The notes beneath the pieces are model-generated. The model was not told the origin of the DNA, did no database searches, and saw nothing but the letters and a program-made list of their open reading frames with translations. A program made the translations under genes and the position numbers. A DNA stretch of 64,000 bases from Filosporella fistucella. Its lineage: Eukaryota > Ascomycota > Leotiomycetes > Helotiales. Below are positions 1-12,283 of the stretch, piece by piece (within the stretch, counting starts at the first letter, position 1; each line of letters starts with the position of its first letter). The stretch is taken from assembly GCA_030077755.1 (NCBI GenBank), contig JAQJZZ010000008.1:310001-374000 (forward strand), in the 5' to 3' direction.

Positions 1-1384
1 CTCCTGTACGTTCGGAATTCCGGGGGTCATCATCACAGGTGGATACTTCTCACTCACAGCATTTTCTGTGATGAACGATGTCGTCGGACGTCGAGAATAC
101 TTAGCGGCTTGCTCGGTCGCTTAGTAGTCCAACCGTTGAAGCGAGCTGATCCTAACGACAAGGGAGAACTTGCTATGATCCTAACCGCACTTGTGTGGCC
201 GTGCAATCCAGCCTCTAACGAATGGCGAGGGATTCCCGGGATAACTTCTGTTTCAAAGCAACTCGTTTCCAGGATTTAACCATACACCGGCATAAATGCC
301 ATTGTGCTGGCAACCGACATCGACGATTGCCATGATGACATATATCATTGGCAAAGTGTTAGAATTATGAGGTATATGTTCCGCTTTTGCTGTACTTTGT
401 TGCAAACTCTGAACATGCTGTCTCATAAACGTGGTAAAGAGCCACGTAAGTGTGGTGGAACCACGATCCCGCCCCTGAGAAAGGTTGCATCCCACTCTGC
501 ATTCTACGATTCTTCCCTCTTCGACCAGCGGTCGACCAGCGGAGGTGCATCCTTGGTAGAGGAGCACACACCTCAGAGTTACCCCACATTAGACGACCCC
601 TCCAACAGAAGAAAAGTGTCCCGCTCCAGCCGCTTCCACGATCCCGCTTTCAGGTTTTTATCCTGGAATTGCATAACCGGCCGAAAGCACATGGCATGGG
701 ATCCCATCTTCATCAAAGTTTTCTGTACTTCAGAGTAGTCGCGAACAGGACTTTGTTTTGCCCATTACCCTTTTGATGCGGAAAAATTGCTGCTTATTTC
801 ATGACTTAATGCCAGCAAGGATATATGCGGGTCTGCCAGGGAAGTCAATGAACTGGCTTTTTAGTACAATTCAGCCTTCCTATAAGAGTCATATTATGAT
901 CTTCCAAGGTTGCTAATGTTTCATGTAAAGTATATATGTTCATTTTGGGATGTTAAGTGCACTGTAGCGATTGATAGGTGATGGTCGTGATGCGAGGTGT
1001 GCTTACCATTGCATGCGAAAACGGAGGTCACCCGATTTCATTTCATATATGAAGTTATATAGGTTGTTAAGCGCTGAAGGGAAGTCGTCATGCATGTGCA
1101 GCATCAGATTTGGTGGTGGTGTGTAGTGTTGAGGCCTTCGATATCCGCCGGCAGTCAATCCGGGAGATACTGCAGGGCAGCCGCAACACTTCAAAATGGT
1201 ATCTCGGATTTTGGTGCATGCACTTCACGAAAATTACGATAGATGAATAAACCGAATCATTTTACTGCAAAGTTGTACAAATATTAGATCATAGTTGGGT
1301 TTGTCTTTACAATTATTCTCTGTCATCCACCAGCACCGAAACTCCCAGCCTTTACCTCAAGACACCAAAACACCACAACACAAC
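1..1384. other. Spacer, no gene recognised
   Basis: I see no convincing gene here. The longest open frame, 304-738 on the plus strand, opens on GTG, has no family resemblance and is overlapped by open frames on the other strand. No rRNA, tRNA B box or transposase motif was noticed. The AT-rich stretch 1200-1384 lies downstream of the minus-strand gene that follows and may hold its 3' UTR. Confidence 0.5.
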
Positions 1385-2074
1385 TCACAAAAATGTAATG
1401 GTAACATCTCCTTTAATCTTAGCCTTCAAGAATATTTCCACCATCAAATTTAAATCCAGTCGTATAGACATAGGTTTCTGTTTCGGTTCATCATCAGACT
1501 CTTCATCTGTAGTTTCTTCCTCAGAACTGCTTTCCGCCTTCTTCTTCTTTTTGGATTTCTTCGATTTTTTTTTCGTCTTTTCTTTCCTGGTCTTGCTCGA
1601 GCTTGCGCGCACGTTTATAGGTCGCCCTCCAGAGGCTTGTGCCTTCTTGATATTGAATGCTTTGATTCCTGTCTCGAAGGGATTCGCGTCGCGATGAGGT
1701 AGTTCGGGTGACTGAGTTGGAGGTATGTCTTCTGGGTTTGGAGAGGGTGTAGAGGCGCAAGTTGGACAGATGTTATGTGTTGTTTCTGGTTTCTTTGGGG
1801 GGTTGTCGAGTCCTAATGCTGAAAGATCATCTTCTGGCTCTCGTTCTGGTTCCGGGACAGGTGGCATTCGACTTTTTCTTTCATTTGTAGTGCTGGTTTT
1901 TCTTCCACCTCGTTGATATTTTCTTCGACTTGCGCCAGCATTCTCGGAATCAGACTCTATGTCTGATCTATCATCTTCAATATCGTGAAGTGTAGTCGCG
2001 GGACTCGAAATATGTTCTTCCTGCTCTTGCTCCTGTACAACATTTGATGGACTTGGGACGGATTCTGTATCCAT
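1385..2074 (-). CDS. Small charged conserved fungal protein, function unknown
   Basis: This is a single-exon frame of 229 residues with an ATG at 2072-2074 and TGA at 1385-1387. Residues 1-75 are acidic and Ser-rich. A Pro/Glu linker follows, containing one CPTC pair near residue 102. Next comes a strongly basic Lys/Arg/Ser tract (about 155-183), then an acidic Ser/Glu run. The protein ends in a hydrophobic segment closing with KIKGDVTITFL. That hydrophobic C-terminus after a Lys-rich and Glu-rich linker is, from memory, shared by many unnamed Pezizomycotina proteins. No enzymatic domain, signal peptide or membrane helix is visible. The Lys tract could act in nuclear or nucleic-acid binding, but this is inference. 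The gene is probably real because the frame is long, starts on ATG and has a family-like C-terminus. Confidence 0.7.
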   Translation of the reverse strand: MDTESVPSPSNVVQEQEQEEHISSPATTLHDIEDDRSDIESDSENAGASRRKYQRGGRKTSTTNERKSRMPPVPEPEREPEDDLSALGLDNPPKKPETTHNICPTCASTPSPNPEDIPPTQSPELPHRDANPFETGIKAFNIKKAQASGGRPINVRASSSKTRKEKTKKKSKKSKKKKKAESSSEEETTDEESDDEPKQKPMSIRLDLNLMVEIFLKAKIKGDVTITFL

Positions 2075-4129
2075 AACGAACGACTTGAAGAACGCGACTC
2101 AAAGAATGAAAGTAGCTAAAAACAGAGTCAAGCTTGAATGCGTGCGATCTTCGGGGGGAGGATGGACTCTCAGTTTGACAGGTGTGGCTGAAGAAGGTGT
2201 ACCTCTAACGAACCGGTTTCCGAGGCACCATTCCGTATGCGCACGGCAATAATCCTGTTCGAGTGCAGCGCCAACGCAAGCTACCAACATCAGTAAGTGG
2301 CGCCGTGATTCCAGACCAATACCACGTACCTATACTGGCCGATCATAATTATCGCACGACCAGGTACCTAAAAAGCGACGAAAATGATTTTCCGGCTGTT
2401 TTTTACCGGTAACCAGGTCACTTTCTAGTAAAAACTCAATTAAATTATTTCAGGTGGCTAGGTGGACCCTGATGACCGCTGCTTGAATCATGCTAGAATG
2501 TTTAGTCACTGCTACCGAGTACGTGTACGAAATTAGTTAGCACTTTCCACGTGAATATTTTGCGAGAGAAGTTTAGCAGACGTAACTAGTATTAGCTAAA
2601 GACGGGATAGCAGCAACGGTCAAAACTAGTGATCAAGGCAGATCGACAGCAACAAGCCACTGTTTATGTGAAAGTCTTGGAAGGTTGGAATAGGACGGGA
2701 TGTGACACGCCTTTTGTTGAAGGGCTGGACGGCCAACGGTAAAGCCCGGTCGGGATCAGAGCAACTGGTTTCCCGTGAAGATGATGACTGATAATTATTT
2801 TATGGAACGTGGGGATTGGGAGACGAATAAGATCGAGGATGTGTGAGTGCAGGCGAGAAAAAACTTGATTTCGGGGCGTTTCAGGCTCGTGTAACGGCCA
2901 TTCAATTAGTGGGGATTTAAGGCTTTGTGGATTGGATTAATGGCCCTGTAAAATAATTAAAGGTTACTCGGTACCGAACAATCGGCCATAATATAACTGA
3001 TGGGAGTTGTTATAGCAATGTTGAAGTGCTTCGAACAATATCTTTTCGCGATGCTTCTCTACCAGGTATGAAGTCATTGGTTGATATCTGACCAACGTTG
3101 ACAGCCCAAATTTTTCCTGTGTTTGTGAAAGTTTGGTAGGCATAATAACATAGCTAAATACTTGATCAACGCTCGAATAGATAACCAAAACTGTCTGGTA
3201 GCCATACAGGTTGTACGGCGAGGTGCAACACCATCACACCTCAATCAGTCCACGAATTTCACCACTAGGGACGATTTTATAAAGTGACTTACTATGTAAA
3301 CTTGAGGCGCAAGATAATAACCATAGCTACGGTATTCCACATACACCTTTAATGTTAACATTTCCGCCCCGGAAATCTGGTCGGAAAAGTCAACCTTAGA
3401 TTTTACCTCGAGCTGGAAAACCTCGGTGCAAAAACTTCACTTGAATTGACAGACAAGCTCCAAATCTTAAAATCCGAACAATTCACATTTCACGATTCTG
3501 TTGATCTTGAGCTTCTAACGTCTCTTCCCTGTACATCCAGCACATGTCCTCTTTTTCTCCAGCTTTATGATATCACCCTCCATTCTTTGCTGACCCATCT
3601 TATCCACAAAGCCCCAGCAAGGTGCCACCCTTCCAACTTCTCCACTCCATCTTCGAATCTCGATCTGACCCATCTTGCATTTCTCACGACTCCACATACC
3701 CATGCCATAGATCTACACTTTTCCACAGTGACGCCACATTTGCTTCTCCACAAGCCCAAATCCTGTTTTGCCATCCATTCTGGAACTTTCATCAGCCTCG
3801 AGCTTACAGACTGTGGCTAAGGTGCATGTGGCACATACAATTTACAACTCTATAGCAGCACACTAAACGCTCGCGTCCTCCTTCCTTCGACGCTGCAGAA
3901 GAAGTGAAACTTGGAAGAAGTGTTGGAGAAGGGAATAAGCAATGGTTCAGGTAGGAAGCACGTAATTATTGCATCACATCCATAGACGTGCCAGTCACAG
4001 GTTCTCGATCCTGCTTTTCCGCTTTTCCTGGCTGTGTGAAGGGTCCTCGGCATCGTGGATATGATGTTTTGCAGCCTGGTGATCTGTTGCTAAAGAAACT
4101 TTATTTTGTGATCTTCGTGAAGAGAGGAG
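2075..4129. other. Spacer, no gene recognised
   Basis: This two-kilobase spacer lies between two divergently transcribed genes and so carries both upstream regions. An open frame at 3446-3820 has no ATG, and frames run through it on the other strand as well, so it was not accepted. The section 3850-4129 directly precedes the LEA-like gene and probably contains its promoter. Confidence 0.5.
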
Positions 4130-4138
4130 TATATAATA
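4130..4138 (+). promoter_or_regulatory. TATA-like box of the LEA-like gene
   Basis: TATATAATA lies about 118 bp upstream of the ATG at 4256. The sequence between is a CA-rich, ATG-poor leader typical of a highly expressed fungal transcript. The assignment rests on position and composition only. Confidence 0.5.
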
Positions 4139-4255
4139 CATTCGGAAAATACATTCCTTAAGTTTAAATCATCAACAAGATATCCTCTCACATCTCACAT
4201 CAACTTCAAAACAAACCACAAAACAAATACATTTCAAATCACAAAGACACACAAA

Positions 4256-4579
4256 ATGGCCGGACTTCTAGGAAACCTCACCAACTCCCTCGATAACACT
4301 CTCACTGGAGGTGATCAGCAAAAGGGTCAAGGTGGGCTTTTGGGCGGTGTCACAGGCGCTGTAGGGAAGACTGTTGATGGAGCTGGCAATGTTGTAGGTC
4401 AGACTACTGAAGGACTTGGAAACACTGTTGGACAAACCACAAAAGGGGTTGCGGACACGGCTGGAAAGACCACCCAAGGTGTTGGAAACACTGCCGGAGG
4501 GTTGACTGATACTACGAGTGGACTTGTTGGAGGTACCACTCAGCAGGGAAAGCAGCAGGCTGATGAGTTGAGGAAGTAA
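4256..4579 (+). CDS. Small glycine-rich LEA-like protein with 11-residue repeats
   Basis: This single-exon gene encodes 107 residues, with an ATG in good context (ACAAAATGG) after an A/C-rich leader. Residues 33-98 fall into six consecutive 11-residue units on the pattern GNxxGxTTxGx (for example GNTVGQTTKGV), with unit starts at 33, 44, 55, 66, 77 and 88. The tail is Gln/Lys-rich. An 11-residue period with alternating small and polar residues is typical of group-3 LEA and related desiccation or stress proteins, which are disordered in solution and fold on drying. The high glycine content is unusual for that group. There is no Cys or Trp, no signal peptide and no membrane helix, so a soluble cytosolic protein is likely. 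The exact role is unknown. Confidence 0.75.
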   Translation: MAGLLGNLTNSLDNTLTGGDQQKGQGGLLGGVTGAVGKTVDGAGNVVGQTTEGLGNTVGQTTKGVADTAGKTTQGVGNTAGGLTDTTSGLVGGTTQQGKQQADELRK

Positions 4580-7272
4580 ACTTCATCTAGCATCAGCCAA
4601 ATGAGCTGCTAATGAAAGGAATGGAGGAAGAAGGAAGGAAACTGTACTATAAGGCTGATTCGGGGATTAATGAGTTTATGATTGAGACTGAACGTCAGAA
4701 ATTGAGAACTTGAGTTTTGAATATTTACTTGAAATCCATTCGCTCAAAGTGATGTTAAATATCACCCATTTTACCTTCCATTTTCACCTGTCACCCAACT
4801 TGGACCAGGGTATTATATAAATACTACGTACGTCTATCCCTAAGACAAAACTCGGACCAACTCCTACCCCTTCAATTTCCACCCTAACAGATATATATAC
4901 TCGGATGGCTTTACGTTGGATTATCATTCTTGCCTGGAACAACACCACATGACTATCCAGAAAATGGTCGTTTCAGGCAAGATACCTGACTAACCTATAT
5001 TAAAACCAAGGTGACATATATACTCCGATACCAAGGGAATCGAGAGCTTAGACATTAAAAATGTCCGCAAAACTAGCTTATGCTCTTTTACGGATTCTCA
5101 ATTTAGTAGAAATAGCTGCCGTCGTCGCCGTCTTTGTCAAAAGTCGTCATTCCATTACGCCGTTAACGTTTCCTTTATTCAACTTCCTGTGCCCGTCGGC
5201 CGTTCGAGCTTTGAACCATGAAGTCCATAAAGCTTATCTACTTTAAGAGGTATAACCAATCGCCCCTTTAATTCCTGTCCATCTATTGACGTTCATCTGC
5301 CCTAGCTGAATTTAGAGTAACATCGGTTTCCGACCTCAATCCAGTTTGTAGCGATTTCTTATTGGTAAGGAAAGTCATTTGTCTAGTTAAAATTTCGTTG
5401 ATATCGGATCGGTAGAGTTGCCTAAGGCGAAAAACATGCTAGGTGATGTTGGTGAATTTGCCAAATAGGAAGTTCAAGTGGATTGATAGCACTTCACTTT
5501 AATTGAACACAAGTATAGGTGGTTTTTCACGTCACTTTTAGTCGAAGCACCATCTCGAATTCTATTCTGTATAGCAAGTGCTCACTACGGTATCAGGATA
5601 TCAGGTAGCAGAAAGTTAGATTTTGTTTGATGAATGAGCTGAAAATGAATCGGATGCAGTTACTAATGGTCTAAAATGAAGTGGAGTAGTCTCTTGCATC
5701 TCATTTTTTATAACAAAATGATTTGAGGGCTCTCAATTGATAATCATATTCAGATGAGCGCCAGTTCGACGGATCATCAATGGAAGATAGTCTCAAGCAA
5801 TAGCAAGCGAATAATTCAAAGGCAAGTCTAATCATTTTATACTTTGGCTAAAACTGTGCTTTATTACCCATCCTGAGTGCAGATATCGGGGTTATTGCAT
5901 TCGTAACAGAATTGTATGATGAAAAGTGCAATCTGAATGTTTGATTGATCAGTATCTCCCATTCTGTTGTCTCTACTTTCTGTCGTCAAGTACTTCCAGA
6001 CTGCCATTTAGCGGAACAAGTACACTCAAAAGCTTATTCAAAAACTCTAAATCAATAGCAATATATTCGTGTTAGTAAGATAGTTTAAGTTGTAGTCCTC
6101 TTTCGATGGAAAGGGTTTCCTTGAACTACGTCCAGTCTAGTCTTTGAATATGTCCTTCTCCTCCCTTCCCAGGAAGGCCCTTGGCCGACCTTCATATCTA
6201 TAGCTTGTGGTCTAGGAATCTGTTTTTATATATGCTAAGGATTTTTGTGCGCAGCTGAAGCAGCGCCAGGGATCACTTTCTGATTGCTCCTTCCAAATAG
6301 GCAAAGGAAGGTAAATTTCACTTCCAAAGATACTGAGACTAGAGTTTGAAGTTGGAACTGTGGTCTGTTCAGCAACTTAGCCACTATTTCTAGGTATTCT
6401 TTCTCCATCCCGGTATTATTAAAACAAGATGAAGTTGGTACTTCCATCTCAAATATGGAAATAGAAAGTCAATCACGTGACCATCTATTCTCACACATCA
6501 TCAGGCTTCGATTCGTTCAAGTGCCACCCACTATTCTATACCACAAACTCTTATAAACTTCAGATCATTCAAGCAGGGTGATGTCGCCATCTATTTAATT
6601 GTCTGGGTATGATTTATATCTCCAATAAGTGCTCATGTCACGAGAAGCTAATTTCTTTTGCCACCGTGCCGCCAAGAAGTAACTTGTCGACGCGTTTGTG
6701 TTTGTATTTTTCTTCGGATTTTATCCTACACAGTACAATTGACTTGTAAAAGTCTACGAATCTTATACATCCAGCATTGATTATAAATCCAACCTTTAAG
6801 ACTAGAGCGATTATGTGAAGGTACAGAAAATTGCCGCCTGGATACCACAATCATTGGTGCCTGAACGCGTCAGTGTGTGAAGTATCACAACCTCCATTGC
6901 ATCAAGGTGGGGTCTATTTCTACTAATCCTTCTGCCTGTGGATGTTCTTGGAGGCTGAACTTATCTTTTTGTGCTTGGTCACTCCAATCCACGCTGTGCG
7001 ATGTGATTTACGTGATTTAATCACCGCTCGAATGAGGGGTCCAAGTTACAATCATTAGGCACTCATTAAACTGCGATACTCAATGTTACTATCTTTCGGA
7101 ATAATTTCCTCTTGTTCCTAGTGTTTGAGCTTCCGTAGATTCGTGTTCTAGATTATATGTTTCTGTGCTGACTTGGATTAGGCTGCCATTGAACACAACA
7201 TATATTTAAAAAGGAAGACATTATCTCCAGAGTGTGGATGTCTCTTCAACCGAGAATGTTACCACCATAAAC
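4580..7272. other. Long AT-rich spacer
   Basis: This 2.7 kb stretch has many stops in all frames. A 61-codon ATG frame at 5061-5246 encodes a hydrophobic peptide but has no supporting features. No transposase, integrase, tRNA or tandem array was recognised. The last few hundred bases must contain the promoter of the ABC transporter gene, but no clear TATA box stands out. Confidence 0.5.
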
Positions 7273-10200
7273 ATGAAATTCAACGTTCACTACAGTGCAA
7301 TTGAGCCACGGGCCGGAAATTCATCGTTTATCACCAATGACGATAGTTTCGGTCCTTTCTTGCAAATCCCTGGGAGAACGACATTCGACTTCACTCTTCT
7401 GTTTGAGGAATCAATATTATCAATTGGTCCATCAGCAATTTTACTATTGTTGATACCCCCAAGAATATTTGCACTATGGAGGACTCCACGTAAAGTGACT
7501 GGTAGCAGTCTTCAGACGAGCAAACTAGTAAGTGCTTCAATCCACTTGCATCAACATTCACTCAAGATATATAGGCTCTTCTCGCGATTTTCTGTGTTCT
7601 CCATATAGTCAATGTTTTTGAAGTATCCAAATCGCAATTTCGAACGCGTGTTTCACTTGCATCGAGTTTGCTCACACTTTTGGCTGCTGTTGGATTGTGC
7701 ATACTATCATATTTTGAACACACCAAAAACGCCCGACCGAGTTCCATTATCAACGCCTATCTTTTAGTCACTTTACCGTTCGATGCTGCACAAGTACGGA
7801 CGAGATGGCTGCGGGGAGGCGATATCGCCACAAGTGGTGTTGCATCAGCAATAATAGCCGTCAAATTGATAGTTCTCATTTTTGAAGCCACCGAAAAGAG
7901 GAGACTGCTGTTCCCCTCTTATGCAGACCCGTCACCTGAAGCCACCAGTGGAATGTACTCTCGAGGTTTGTTCTGGTGGCTCAACCCTCTCTTTATGCTG
8001 GGATTCAAGAAAATTGTCAATGATGGTGATTTGTTTTCGGCGGACGCGGATATGCTCTCAAAGTCTCTCAAGACGAGGTTCGACAAGCATTGGAATGATC
8101 GTAAGGTTTGCACTTTATACGATGGGTTTTCTATTCTGACATCAATCTTTCAGGGCAAAGATACCCTCAAAAACACACATTGGTGTGGGTCATGTTCCGA
8201 ACGATGTTAGGTCCCCTCAGCGCATCCATTCTACCCCGTCTCGCCTTGACGTTTTTCAAGTTCATGCAACCATTTATGATCACAAGTATCATCGAAATCG
8301 TGAAGGAGCCTAAGTCGGAGAAGTCAACGAATCGAGGATGGGGCCTGACAGCTGCCTTCGGGTTGGTATTTCTCGGTATGGCGATTACTGATGGCGCCTA
8401 CCAGCACAAAGCAAATCGAATGGCGACGATGGTACGAGGTGCACTCGTCAACGCTGTCTATGCCCAGACCCTAGATTTATCCATCACGGCTCTCGATGAA
8501 TCATCTGCCGTTACTCTCATGTCGTCAGATGTGGAACGGATATGCGAAGCACTTCGACCTATCCACCATCTGTGGTCGGGTCCGTTGGAGATTGGATTGG
8601 CGATATGGCTGCTACAGAAGCAAATTGGCATCGCTTTAATTGGTCCTATTATTGTGGCAATTATCGCGGTGTCTGGTCCGTTTCTAGTCTCGAAGCACAT
8701 GGGAAATGCTCAGAAAGCATGGATCGAGAAGATTCAGACAAGAATAGATGCAACAGCGAAGATGCTCAACGCAATCAAGGGTGTGAAAATGCTGGGTCTT
8801 AGCTCCAAAATGTCCAACATTGTCTCTCAGCTCAGAGTGGATGAGGTTGCAAAGTCATTGCGGATGAGAAAGTTGTTCGTCGGAATGCTTGCATTTGGAA
8901 ATATGTCAGACACCTTTGCACCAGGAGCAGCATTCGCAATCTATGTTATTGTGGCTGCCGTCAACGGCCAAAGACTTGATGTCACCTCAGCCTTCACAGC
9001 ACTGTCACTCATTCAGCTTTTGGTTGGACCTATCCGAGCCATTGTCTTCACTACGCCGATGGTCATAGCAGTTTTTGGATGCTTCGACCGCATCCAAAAG
9101 TTTCTTGATTCTCCCACGAAAAGAGATCATCGCATGCTACAACCACGATCTTCGACTCAATCAAGCCGTTCTATTGGGTCTCAAGTCGGTTCGAGAGTCA
9201 TGGGTGATATGGAGCTACAGAATCTTACAGCTCAATGCAGCTCAATATCTTCACCATCGATTCGTGTCAGAAACCTGACCCTCGCTTGGTCTGAAGATAG
9301 CTCGCCTGTGATTGAAGACATCTCTCTAGATTTCCAACCCGGGAAGCTCACCATGATCGTTGGTCCTGTTGGTTGCGGTAAATCAAGTCTACTTCGAGGG
9401 CTGCTCGGTGAGACGCCTTCGTCCAAAGGTAATGTGTACATTGATCGAGCACATGCTGCGTTTGTGGATCAGGCCTCATGGATTCAAAACACCAGTATCA
9501 AGACTAACATCATTGGGGTTACCGAATTTGAACCAGAGTGGTACGCCAGAGTTCTACACGCATGTGCTTTAGATATTGATGTCGAGACCCTTTCTGAGGT
9601 TGATGAAACAAAAGCAGGGTCGGGGGGAGCTGCGCTCTCGGGCGGACAGAGACTACGTGTTGTAAGTTTTGGGCCTCTCTAGACATACGGTTGATTGACT
9701 TGACTTAGGCTCTTGCTCGTGCGGTATACTCCCGACAAAAGGTTTTGATACTGGATGATGTTTTCAGTGGCCTCGATGCCACAAGCGAGGACCGTATATT
9801 TTCTCGGCTTCTTGGAAAGAATGGTTTATTGCGGTTAATGGGAACTACAGTCATTCTAGTGACGCACGCAGCTCATCGACTCTCTTACGCCGATCACATC
9901 ATTTCTTTGACTGCTACTGGGACGATTTCAGAGCAAGGCACTATTGGAGAATTGTTGGCCACAAATGGTTATGTCGCAGACCTTGCTGCAAGACATACCA
10001 CGGAATCAGAAGCTCTTCCGAGGGAAATCCCAGCAGTCAAAAATGCAGACAATGATACTGCGCGACAAAATGCCGCAGCTGATCTGACCCGACCTGTTGG
10101 AAGCTGGTCAGTGTACAAATACTACGCAAAGAGTGCAGGGCTGCGGAATGTGCTGGTTTGGATGGCCCTGCAAGTTCTTACCTGCCTATTTCTACGATTT

Positions 10201-11851
10201 CCGGGTATGTCGCAAGCTGATATGTTGAAAGATTCTAATAGCCACAGATCTCTGGTTTAAATTTTGGACGAGCGCAGTTGCTGCGCATGGCAATTCAGTC
10301 AATGGACTATATCTCGGAATTCTAATCGCTGTTGAGTTCGCTGGTATGGGATTACTCATGGTGCTATGTACGCTGCAGTTTCTCGCCATGATTCCTCGAT
10401 CCGCAAACTATCTTCACGGGAAACTGCTCAATACTGTCGAACAAGCACCACTTTATTTCTTCACATCTACGGACTCTGGGCAGATCGTCAACAGATTCAG
10501 TCAAGATTTGTCGGTCATTGATATGGAACTCCCTGTTGCTGGTCTCATCTTAGTCCATCAAGTTTTTCTCGGAATTATACAAGCTGTCTTCATCTGTGTT
10601 TCGTCGTCTTACTTCGCCGCGGTCATGCCAGGTATTTGCCTAGCAATGTATCTCCTCCAGAAATTCTATCTACGGACATCACGTCAGATCAGGTTGATGG
10701 ACTTGGAGGCAAAGGCACCATTATACACTAACTTCTTGGAAACCTTGAGCGGGCTTGTCACCATCCGAGCTTTCGGGTGGACAAAGGATATGGAAACTCG
10801 CAATATGGCGCTCCTGGATGCATCTCAAAGACCATTCTACCTTTTGTATTGCATTCAAAGATGGCTTACACTAGTCGTGGATTTTATGGTAGCTGCACTG
10901 GGTGTTCTCTTAGTGGCATTGATTGTACGATTTCGCGAAGGCGCTGATTCTGGTCTTGTTGGTGTGGCATTGATCAGCATCATGTCATTCAATGTCAACA
11001 TCTCGCAGATTATATCTCAATGGACTGCGATCGAGACATCGTTGGGAGCCATAACTCGCATCCAGTCATTTGTTGAGGATACAGAGTGCGAGAATCTTCC
11101 GAGGGAATGCCAGGATGTGGCTCCAGAATGGCCCTTGATTGGCAATATTCAGGTGTCAGATATCTCTGCTACATATTCCTTGGATCAGCACGCTGTTCTT
11201 CACGACATCAATTTGAGCATCCCTGCAGGACAGAAACTAGGTATCTGTGGACCTTCAGGATCAGGGAAATCGTCGTTTGTGGCGCTTCTGTTCCATATGC
11301 TAGAGATCACGAAAGGGACCATCATGATTGATGGTGTAGATATCTCCAATATCCCTCGACAAACCCTTCGAGAACATCTCACAGTTATACCTCAAGAACC
11401 AATTTTCCTTCGAGGCACCATCAGACAGAACCTCGACCCGATGAATCTTGCGAGCGATGCAGCAATTGAAGATGTCATCACTCAAGTCGGATTGTGGACA
11501 ATCGTGACAGATGCAGGAGGTTTGGACGTAGCTATGGAGGCCGAGGAATTACTTTCCCACGGCCAACGCCAGCTTTTCTGTCTCGCAAGAGCAATGCTCC
11601 GCTCATCAAAAATTCTCATTATCGATGAAGCGACAGCAAGCGTTGATTTGCAGACTGATCAATTGATGCAAGAAATTATCGCTGAGCATTTCAAGAACTG
11701 TACCATTATTGCTGTAGCACACAGGCTGCAGACGATTAGGAATTATGATAGAATTGCTGTTTTTGGAAGTGGGAAGGTGGTGGAATATGGGGAGCCGGAT
11801 GCGCTCCTTGCAGATGGGGGGAGTAGGTTTAGAGCGCTGTGGGACTCATAG
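7273..11851 (+). CDS. ABCC-type (MRP-like) full-length ABC transporter
   Basis: I read five exons: 7273-7527, 7575-8100, 8154-9661, 9709-10204 and 10248-11851, giving 1462 residues. All four introns (43-53 bp) have GT..AG ends and matching phases. The layout is an N-terminal membrane region with the FDFTLLFE motif, TMD1, NBD1, TMD2, NBD2. NBD1 has Walker A GPVGCGKSS (about 664), signature LSGGQ (about 755) and Walker B VLILDD (about 775). NBD2 has Walker A GPSGSGKSS (about 1263), LSHGQ (about 1364), Walker B ILIIDE (about 1384) and AHRL. Asp replaces the catalytic Glu after the NBD1 Walker B, the usual asymmetry of ABCC proteins. Members of this family export conjugates, drugs and metabolites across the plasma or vacuolar membrane. 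The ATG at 7273 is the first in frame; the open frame extends upstream to a GTG at 7234. The gene is convergent with the MFS gene. Confidence 0.93.
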
Positions 11852-12283
11852 TTCTTTATTCAACATGATTTAATCAAATTCAGTAGCGAGGGAGGCCAAA
11901 AGTTGAAGCTGTAGATACTGTATTACTGGAATGGTATCCCAAGCAGTATGCAAATTCAAAGTCCATTTGATTTCCCGCAGTTGAGACCAGATTCAAGGTA
12001 TTGACTTGATTTATTTCGTCATAAAGAGCTGAGATTAACATGGAGAACGTTGAACTCATCATACCATTTCCAATCTTCAACTCTAGAAGATTTATAGACC
12101 ATAAAATTAACAGATTAAAGTACTCCGTAGTTTTTAATCAATATCTGTAACAAATGAAAATTCTTACCTAATGCTAAATATATTCACCACGCCAATTATA
12201 TAACTACAATTTGCATGTGTTCAAGAATTATTACAGCATTATAGCTCTGTTGACCAGTCCCTCCTCATTCTAAATTCGTCAGC
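11852..12283. other. Convergent 3' spacer
   Basis: This is the gap between the tails of the ABC and MFS genes. It is AT-rich and carries no gene. It probably holds both 3' UTRs and polyadenylation signals. Confidence 0.6.

Noticed and set aside
304..738. 144-codon plus-strand open frame at the window start
   Set aside because: It opens on GTG, overlaps minus-strand frames of similar length and shows no motif.
3446..3820. 124-codon plus-strand open frame
   Set aside because: It has no ATG, it has open frames on the opposite strand, its composition is simple, and no family is recognisable.
5061..5246. 61-codon ATG frame with a hydrophobic segment
   Set aside because: It is too short and isolated in stop-rich spacer, with no homologous pattern.
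7234..7272. N-terminal extension of the ABC transporter from GTG
   Set aside because: GTG is not an expected start in a fungal nuclear gene. The ATG at 7273 leaves a normal family N-terminus.
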